From NCBI RefSeq assembly GCF_002265625.1, contig NZ_NOVE01000037.1, positions 1-36,571 on the forward strand: a stretch of DNA of 36,571 nucleotides, in the 5' to 3' direction. Source of the stretch: Prevotella sp. 885 (GTDB lineage: Bacteria; Bacteroidota; Bacteroidia; Bacteroidales; Bacteroidaceae). Below, in pieces: positions 31,342-36,571 of the stretch (position 1 is its first letter; every line of letters begins with the position of its first letter). The notes beneath the pieces were generated by a model. That model did not search any database, was not told where the DNA came from, and was given only the letters and a program-made list of their open reading frames with translations. The translations under genes and the position numbers were made by a program.

Positions 31342-32115
31342 TTAGTCTAAAAAGTCACACGAGTCCCAATCTGGATCATCATATTCATGTCCATCTGGAT
31401 ATGTAGAATAGTCATATTCCAAGTTGATCTCGACATTAAAGTTGCGAACCCATAACAAATCGAATATAGAGAAACCGACATGTTCATATAGGTTATGGAA
31501 AGCATAAACCAGATGCATGTCAGCGCTAAACTCTCTATCAAGATGCTCATTCCAGTTGTTCGTCCCGTTCTCTTCGGGTTCATCATCAAGATACAGCACA
31601 TAGTTTTCTGAAGGAGCCTCACTCTCAATATTATATTTGATTGAACTTTCAACTCCATCTTCATACAACGGCATGTAACAATCATAAGTGCCATTAAGAA
31701 TACACCACATTTTTTTTGCTCTATTGCTCTGAACAGGATGTATTAGGGGATAGTCATAGCCGAGATAGCATTTCCCTTGTGCAAATATCTCACCAGAAAA
31801 GCCTGCGCTCTTAACTGCCTCCATCATTTTGATAGTTCTATCCCTTGTGTCTAACAGTTGCTTTTTAAGAGCCTCGTTAAAGTCCGTCAAGAGCTGTTTG
31901 TTCTCTTCATCCAAAACAAAGAGACTGTTCAATAAATTTTTCCTGACTTCCAAAAGACTCCGAATGGCAATAGTATCAGTATCAGTATCAGCATCACCAC
32001 TACGCCAGTTATTCTTGCTTTTATCAAACAACAGAAGTATCTGTTGCTCGATTTCCTTGATAGCAGGAGTGTTAAACACCTCTTGTACAGTCATATTATG
32101 TTGTATTATATCCAT
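31342..32115 (-). CDS. Unknown protein of the RavA-ViaA operon
   Basis: A 257-residue soluble protein with no signal peptide. The first 125 residues are helical (NTPAIKEIEQQILLLFDKSKNNW, DFNEALKKQLLDTRDRTIKMMEAVKSAGFSG). The second half is acidic with many Trp/Tyr (KMWCILNGTYDCYMPLYEDG, VLYLDDEPEENG, HLVYAFHNLYEHVGFSIFDLLWVRNFNVEINLEYDY). The DNA repeats GTATCA encode an Asp-Thr run near residue 42-48. I do not recognise the family. Short spacing on both sides makes it a likely partner or regulator of the RavA-ViaA machine. Confidence 0.72.
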   Translation of the reverse strand: MDIIQHNMTVQEVFNTPAIKEIEQQILLLFDKSKNNWRSGDADTDTDTIAIRSLLEVRKNLLNSLFVLDEENKQLLTDFNEALKKQLLDTRDRTIKMMEAVKSAGFSGEIFAQGKCYLGYDYPLIHPVQSNRAKKMWCILNGTYDCYMPLYEDGVESSIKYNIESEAPSENYVLYLDDEPEENGTNNWNEHLDREFSADMHLVYAFHNLYEHVGFSIFDLLWVRNFNVEINLEYDYSTYPDGHEYDDPDWDSCDFLD

Positions 32116-32157
32116 AGACAGGTCATTGAATTTATTGATAATCAGATTGCTCTTTGC

Positions 32158-32667
32158 CTAGTTTTCTTCACTCAATTCAAGGATTGACCTAACTAGTTCA
32201 AATACATACCCAAAGCAAGGCTCATAACTATCTGCGTCATCATCAGGTTCGCAGCCTAATAGCTCCAACAGATGAAAGCTGACAGCTTCAATATCCGATT
32301 TCCTTAAAAGCTCGCTTATCAGGTAAGATTGAAGCTCTGGGATATAATCAAACTTAGGACATTCTTTCAGATAGTCAAAAATCTTTGCGTACTCTATTTC
32401 TTCTTCTTTGTGCGAGCATTCATACCAGCATCTCCTTCCGCACAACAACAGCTCAAATCTCTTGTTCTCTATTTTTGAGAATACTTGTCGAGCATGTGTG
32501 GTTACATTTAACTGTTCTATTTGATTTTCCCTGTTATAGCCAATGACCACATCACTTTCGGCATGATAGCCAATGATTTCACTCATATCACGGTAGTCAA
32601 TGAAACATGAATTAGAATCTGTTTCAATGATATAACCGTCAACACCTTTTATTATTTCTTTGATCAT
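32158..32667 (-). CDS. Unknown protein heading the RavA-ViaA operon
   Basis: About 169 residues from the ATG at 32667 (MIKEIIKGVDGYIIETDSN). Reading from a TTG at 32691 would start inside the -7 promoter box, so I reject it. The product is soluble and acidic at the end (EPDDDADSYEPCFGYVFELVRSILELSEEN). It has a beta-rich first half and a helical second half (EYAKIFDYLKECPKFDYIPELQSYLISELLRKS). It has no recognised motif. It is separated by 42 bases from the 257-residue gene. Confidence 0.68.
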   Translation of the reverse strand: MIKEIIKGVDGYIIETDSNSCFIDYRDMSEIIGYHAESDVVIGYNRENQIEQLNVTTHARQVFSKIENKRFELLLCGRRCWYECSHKEEEIEYAKIFDYLKECPKFDYIPELQSYLISELLRKSDIEAVSFHLLELLGCEPDDDADSYEPCFGYVFELVRSILELSEEN

Positions 32668-32688
32668 ACTTAAACTATTTGTTATGTG

Positions 32689-32696
32689 CAAAGTTA
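32689..32696 (-). promoter_or_regulatory. -7 box TAACTTTG for the RavA-ViaA operon
   Basis: An exact TAnnTTTG match on the minus strand, 21 bases before the ATG at 32667. A short hairpin (TGTGCC at 32706-32711, GGCACA at 32719-32724) lies just upstream and could terminate the FtsZ-like gene or act as an operator. No TTTG is present at -33. Confidence 0.5.
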
Positions 32697-32750
32697 CGGA
32701 TGCGGTGTGCCGATTTTGGGCACAGGCTTGCTAAATTTGGAATATTGGGC

Positions 32751-33245
32751 TCATTTATGTGAGTAATTAAAGAGCATTGCGACTCGGAGAAGGTCTGATT
32801 CTTCCACCTGCTTGATGCCCCAAACAACCTGAGTGTCACTTTCGAATGTAGAGATCAAGTTATTAAAGAAAGGCATTTCTTCCATCAGAAGAGGAGTAGA
32901 TTTACCAATGAATATGAATAGCATGATGTTGTTTATTGAGCCATCATATCCTGCAATCTCCTTCTTAATGGAAGTTATCACTTCCTCCATGCGGTTTGAA
33001 GAATTGATGTCCGTCGTAGCTTCTATTGCCGTTACTGGACCTCCTTCGCAGAAGAGGTTAACAAAATCAGAGTCATCGACGTTAATGATATTCTTCCCAG
33101 TGATAATTTCATTATATAGTTGAAGACATTTTTCGTAATTTTCCTTGTCAGACTTTTGGTATGAGTCATTATCGATAAGGGTTGCCCTCCAGCTATTGAG
33201 AAAAGCTATAAATCTGCTATTTGTAGTGTCCATATAAAACCCCAT
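32751..33245 (-). CDS. Orphan FtsZ C-terminal-half-like protein
   Basis: A 164-residue protein. From about residue 45 it reads YNEIITGKNIINVDDSDFVNLFCEGGPVTAIEATTDIN, like the post-H7 region of FtsZ (LINVDFADVRTVM...G.A..G.G). It then continues RMEEVITSIKKE, NNIMLFIFIGKSTPLLMEEMPFFNNLISTFESDTQVVWGIKQVEESDLLRVAMLF. This parallels FtsZ's second domain (a.giLvniTgg.dl.l.E...i...i.......i..G...d..l...lrVtviatg). The GTP-binding half, with GGGTGTG, is absent. It could be a truncated tubulin-like protein, an inhibitor or decoy of FtsZ, or part of a conflict system. It lies 9 bases after a small membrane protein gene. Confidence 0.72.
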   Translation of the reverse strand: MGFYMDTTNSRFIAFLNSWRATLIDNDSYQKSDKENYEKCLQLYNEIITGKNIINVDDSDFVNLFCEGGPVTAIEATTDINSSNRMEEVITSIKKEIAGYDGSINNIMLFIFIGKSTPLLMEEMPFFNNLISTFESDTQVVWGIKQVEESDLLRVAMLFNYSHK

Positions 33246-33254
33246 TTCTTGTTA

Positions 33255-33437
33255 TCAATCAGTAAAAAAATCAAAATGCCCATGAGTATGTAGGCAATTG
33301 TGCCAACTTTCTGCCCTTGGCCATCCTTTATCGCTACCAACTTCGATGTAGCAGAACATACAGATTGTCGTTAGAGCAACGCTGATAAAGTATGCTTTCA
33401 AACAACGCAGCATTATATATTTCCAGTTTCTTTTCAT
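33255..33437 (-). CDS. Small single-helix membrane protein, unknown
   Basis: Sixty residues with a basic start (MKRNWKYIMLRCLK) and one hydrophobic helix (AYFISVALTTICMFCYIEVG), then a polar tail with several His (HNCLHTHGHFDFFTD). It sits between the DnaB-like remnant (7 bases) and the FtsZ-like gene (9 bases), which supports cotranscription. No family recognised. Confidence 0.5.
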   Translation of the reverse strand: MKRNWKYIMLRCLKAYFISVALTTICMFCYIEVGSDKGWPRAESWHNCLHTHGHFDFFTD

Positions 33438-33444
33438 ATTCTTG

Positions 33445-34218
33445 TTATATCAGTCTAGGAATGGATTTATCGAATATAAAGGTCTCTTTAGCGATGAAGT
33501 CTTTTCCGTTGTAACGATGTAGCTCAATAGTATTGCTAACATCACAACCTCGCTCGTCCTCAAACACATTGTAGTATGATGGACGATACAGTGTCCAGGT
33601 ATGTTCTATAACATCATCAAATGATTCAAACAAGGAAACGTCATCTGGCACAGGTACGTTGGAACCATTAGTTAGATTCCTTCTACACTGTGATGCGAGA
33701 ACAATGATTAAATGAAGTTCTTTTGAGATAGCCTTCAAGGTTTGACATATATAACGGATATTTTCTTGGCGGGATGTTCCTTTGGTTGTATTGAGGAGCT
33801 GCAGGTAATCAATCAGCACAAACTTTACACCATGTTCTTGAACCAAGGTATAGAGTTTTCTTTTCAACTCCTCAACATCTATAGCTGGTGTATCATCTAT
33901 ATATAGGGGCTTTTCGCATATATCAGCCACGCTGTCATCAACTTATTTGTTGTCGAATATGTCCCAAAAGTCATCGGAAGCAATATCTTCGCGTGATACT
34001 CCTAATACAATCTGCAAAATTCTTCTAACAAAGACTTCTTTTGCCATCTCCGGGCAGAACACAACAGTTGGAATGTCGTTATCAAGAAAAAGAATCTTTG
34101 CTAACGAAGCAAGAAACGTTGATTTGCCAATAGCAGGTCGCGCTCCCAACACAATCAAGTCATCATTGTATTTGTCAATGACTTGACTCATAATAAAATC
34201 ATCAAATTTACGTTGCAT
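33445..34218 (-). pseudogene. DnaB-like RecA-fold ATPase interrupted by an in-frame TAA
   Basis: Residues from 34218 onward give DDLIVLGARPAIGKSTFLASLAK (Walker A of the DnaB helicase core) and TVVFCPEMAKEVFVRRIL. A TAA stands at 33943-33945. The same frame continues without any shift, ADICEKPLYIDDTPAIDVEELKRKLYTLVQ, VKFVLIDYLQLLNTTKG (Walker B) and LIIVLASQCRRN, to a stop at 33445. Together the 258 codons make one RecA core of replicative helicase type. They lack the DnaB N-terminal domain. One nonsense mutation (for example from CAA or AAA) has therefore split it, unless it is read through or a GTG at 33930 restarts translation. Confidence 0.75.
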
Positions 34219-34254
34219 ATTTGTAGAGTTTACAATTGTGAGTGCAAAAATAAA

Positions 34255-34287
34255 TGCGACCTATGCCGAATCGCTGCACAGGTCGCA
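34255..34287. repeat. Inverted repeat TGCGACCT/AGGTCGCA
   Basis: A perfect 8-base inverted repeat (34255-34262 and 34280-34287) with a 17-base loop, between the PLD gene and the DnaB-like gene. Just to its left, on the minus strand, is a possible -7 box TATTTTTG (34245-34252). It may be an operator or a weak terminator. Confidence 0.4.
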
Positions 34288-34311
34288 AGTATTTTTCAAA
34301 AACGCCGAAAT

Positions 34312-34833
34312 TTATCTGATTGTCTTTATCGGATCACCGCAATATTCCTTTCTTTTACACTTCTTACATTCGATGCCACACCATACTTTATCAAACTCAT
34401 CCATCGCTGCTTCTACAATTGATGGCTCATCCGTAAGTATGCCAGCTTCAAAGTTTCGACGGTTGGGAGCTTTCATGCCCATGCCTGCACCGGTAAGATT
34501 TGCACTTCCGATATAGCAGACATTCGTATCTATTACAATTATCTTAAAGTGTACACGAGGGCACATAAAGCGTTCCATGCCGTCAAACAGCCGTGGGTAA
34601 CGATCAAAGTCATCACGAAAGTTCTGTCCAGGTTCTTTTGCATGTAGCATACGAATCTCAACGCCTTTCCCGATTAAATCAGACAGTACACCAAGGAATG
34701 GCTTTTCAGTCTTTCCTTGGATGACATATAGGTCTTTGATGTCAGCTGTACCTATCCAAAGTGAATGTTTCGCCTTTGATGCCAGGAGCAGGACGTCTTC
34801 ATAGTGTTCTTTGTCTGATATAAATTTAACCAT
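34312..34833 (-). CDS. PLD-superfamily nuclease/phosphodiesterase with Cys-rich tail
   Basis: This 173-residue protein has one complete HKD motif, VHFKIIVID (His 95, Lys 97, Asp 102), followed by YIGSANLTGAG. That is the HxKxxxxD...GSxN signature of single-domain PLD nucleases, which act as dimers on DNA or RNA. The N-terminal ASKAKHSLWIGTADIKDLYV and VEIRMLHAKEPG fit the family fold. The C-terminus carries four close cysteines (WCGIECKKCKRKEYC), a possible zinc site. Similar short PLD proteins are found in restriction and defence islands. It follows the DUF262/HNH gene by 23 bases. Confidence 0.85.
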   Translation of the reverse strand: MVKFISDKEHYEDVLLLASKAKHSLWIGTADIKDLYVIQGKTEKPFLGVLSDLIGKGVEIRMLHAKEPGQNFRDDFDRYPRLFDGMERFMCPRVHFKIIVIDTNVCYIGSANLTGAGMGMKAPNRRNFEAGILTDEPSIVEAAMDEFDKVWCGIECKKCKRKEYCGDPIKTIR

Positions 34834-34856
34834 GCTTAAATTTGGATTATGAAAGT

Positions 34857-36571
34857 CTAATCATTATTAGCTTCATTACATATAACAATCAATCTTTCGA
34901 TTTCTTTCACCAGTTCTCCGCTATCGATATGATTGTATTTGTTGTTGTAAGCATACCACCAATCACTTGAAGATTTGTTGTAGGATTCTAATCCTTCAAT
35001 GTTTTCAATTTTTGTTTTTATCTCTTGAATGATTTGTGTACCAGGAGCCTTGCGTATTCCAATTTCAAAATCGCGAGGTTTTCCATCATTTTGATCTGCT
35101 ATCCAACAAATACAAGGGTACAAGTTTCCTACAACAACTCCAACGCTGATCCATTGACGACACCAATCTTGATCACGGGTTATTTCAAATTCCATATCGT
35201 TTCCAGCAACGAGATATGCTTTTGCGTTTGGCACCTGTTCACATATCGCGTTGAACAGTTGTTTTCGTTGTGAAACTGTCGATGACAATGGAATACCCTC
35301 TACAGCAGGAGCAATCATTTCATATACACGTTCGTATATTTTTATTAAACGTGCAAAAGAGGACGATGCGTATTTGTAGCTTTGCTCAGCATTATACGTT
35401 ATTTGATAATCAGTTAACTCTTTGACTATAGGGTCAAATAGTAAGCTTTCTGCGTTACTTTCATATTCTTCGTAATCTGAAGTGCTATCACTCTTGCTTC
35501 TATTGCTTTCAAATGATATGGCTGCTATATTACCTATTGAATTTAGCCAGAACTGATCATATTCACGATATTCACCTTGTCTGTTATTTATTCGGTTTTG
35601 TGCTATAATATGGTCAAAATCCCAAGGACGGTTATAGCTTTCCCACATATCTTGACGAGCAGGATCATAATTTGAGAAATGTGAATTTATGTATTCTCGT
35701 TCCGCATAAATAAGCATTTCACTAGGAACATCTACCCAATAGCCATCTCTCAATCTCCAGAAAAATTCCCACCATGGACCAGCTTGTTGTGAATAAACTT
35801 TCCACTTTGGTGATTTTTCTATTCTAAAGAACTGACTAACTTCTGTTGGTGAATAAATATGTAAAAGGTTGCAATCGTGCATACTGCGACCAATACCTGT
35901 TTTGACTACTTCAATATTGATATTCCTTTCCCTGCTAGTTCTAACCATAATTTCTTTAATTACGGCATTCGCATTATTGCTCCACCATCGAATGGTAAAA
36001 GCAATAGCTCTAACTTCAAAATCTGTAAGGTGAAAGGATCCTGGTCTTTCTATTGACAGTTTTGCCCAATACATAAGTAGCAGATATAGTTCCGAGCATT
36101 TATGAGCAATCAAGGTTCTAAGAATAGAAGGTGTTCTTAGGTTCCCTTCGTCCGTAACACCTATCCATCTGTCAACAGTATTGAGTATCTGTTTAAGGTT
36201 CCCACCAGTATATAGCTTAGATATTTCATCCTTTTTGTCTTGTTCAGTTGAAAGACTTCTTATTTGTTTTAAGCTTATTGAATCTTGCAATTTTTCAGCC
36301 CAACAATTTGTTAAACTTAGTCGGAATGATAACATTGCCAACCTTGCTGGGGCCATATAACGGCTTGCTAATTCGTCATTTATATCTCGTATTTCAGGCC
36401 AATATGCTTTGATAGATGAATATGCAAGGTCTTCATTTGAGATACGAGTTCCATTAACATTTATTCTCTCAAAAAGTATTTCCAAATTAGGTTTATCTTC
36501 TGTGTTTTGCTTTGCCTCTTCATCAAGAACTTCTAACGAGAGATGGTTACAATGAACTTGATATTTTTTTA
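34857..36571 (-). CDS. DUF262/HNH (GmrSD-like) nuclease protein, partial (5' end off window)
   Basis: The frame is open to the right edge (EEAKQNTEDKPNLEILFERINVNGTRISNEDLAYSSIKAYWPE), so the N-terminus with the DUF262 DGQQR-type nucleotide site lies outside the window. A TTG at 36485 is not the real start. LFERINVNGTRIS..DL is the conserved DUF262 C-terminal motif. At about 300 residues further on, PWDFDHIIAQNRINN, then WLNSIGNIAAISFESNRSKSD, matches the DHI..q......N.iGNl..l....N..K.. HNH/DUF1524 pattern. The GmrSD family cuts modified phage DNA using NTP. The C-terminal 150 residues (DMEFEITRDQDWCRQWISVGVVVGNLYPC) are an extra, unassigned domain. Confidence 0.85.
   Translation of the reverse strand, partial: KKYQVHCNHLSLEVLDEEAKQNTEDKPNLEILFERINVNGTRISNEDLAYSSIKAYWPEIRDINDELASRYMAPARLAMLSFRLSLTNCWAEKLQDSISLKQIRSLSTEQDKKDEISKLYTGGNLKQILNTVDRWIGVTDEGNLRTPSILRTLIAHKCSELYLLLMYWAKLSIERPGSFHLTDFEVRAIAFTIRWWSNNANAVIKEIMVRTSRERNINIEVVKTGIGRSMHDCNLLHIYSPTEVSQFFRIEKSPKWKVYSQQAGPWWEFFWRLRDGYWVDVPSEMLIYAEREYINSHFSNYDPARQDMWESYNRPWDFDHIIAQNRINNRQGEYREYDQFWLNSIGNIAAISFESNRSKSDSTSDYEEYESNAESLLFDPIVKELTDYQITYNAEQSYKYASSSFARLIKIYERVYEMIAPAVEGIPLSSTVSQRKQLFNAICEQVPNAKAYLVAGNDMEFEITRDQDWCRQWISVGVVVGNLYPCICWIADQNDGKPRDFEIGIRKAPGTQIIQEIKTKIENIEGLESYNKSSSDWWYAYNNKYNHIDSGELVKEIERLIVICNEANND

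Overview
The window reads as a Bacteroidales genome (Prevotella/Bacteroides type). The evidence is fimbrillin and FimB/Mfa2 lipoproteins, a membrane-tethered AraC regulator, Tra proteins of the Bacteroidetes conjugation type (DUF4134/DUF4133/TraG/TraJ), -7 boxes of the form TAnnTTTG, and AT-rich leaders without strong Shine-Dalgarno sequences. All assignments come from reading the translated sequence; no database search was possible.

Region 1 (1-9592, all minus strand, read right to left) is one tightly packed operon. It encodes an OmpA-like outer membrane protein, a FimB/Mfa2-like anchor lipoprotein and two fimbrillin-like lipoproteins. These are followed by contractile-injection-system (eCIS/phage-tail) parts: a DUF4255/Pvc16-like protein, a small tail-associated protein, a gp5-like spike (VgrG C-terminal half), a PAAR tip and a gp25 baseplate protein. 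Two more fimbrillin-like lipoproteins follow, one with BspA-type leucine-rich repeats. At the left edge is a toxin-like protein with a DNA/RNA non-specific endonuclease domain. No sheath, tube or assembly ATPase lies inside the window. This fimbria/injection-spike hybrid is the best candidate for an undescribed system.

Region 2 (9680-13034, minus) holds a small membrane protein, a striking hairpin with three GTGTCGCATTC copies, a 7TM-type AraC regulator, an AlbA/Schlafen-type ATP-binding regulator and an XRE repressor. These are plausible regulators of region 1.

Region 3 (13429-27377, plus) is an eroded mobile element. It contains the tail end of TraE, then TraF, TraG, three exported proteins and a TraJ that loses its C-terminus. 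After a non-coding stretch come an excisionase-like HTH protein, a winged-helix protein, a region rich in inverted repeats that looks like an oriT, a MobC-like protein, a MobA-like relaxase, a membrane protein and a ParA-like ATPase. No integrase is visible.

Region 4 (27474-36571, minus) looks like a defence or stress island. It has a RavA-ViaA (MoxR AAA+/VWA) pair coupled to a YgjP-type metallopeptidase and preceded by two unknown proteins. Upstream are an orphan FtsZ C-terminal-half protein, a small membrane protein and a DnaB-like RecA ATPase interrupted by one in-frame TAA. A PLD-type nuclease and a DUF262/HNH (GmrSD-like) protein that runs off the right edge complete it.
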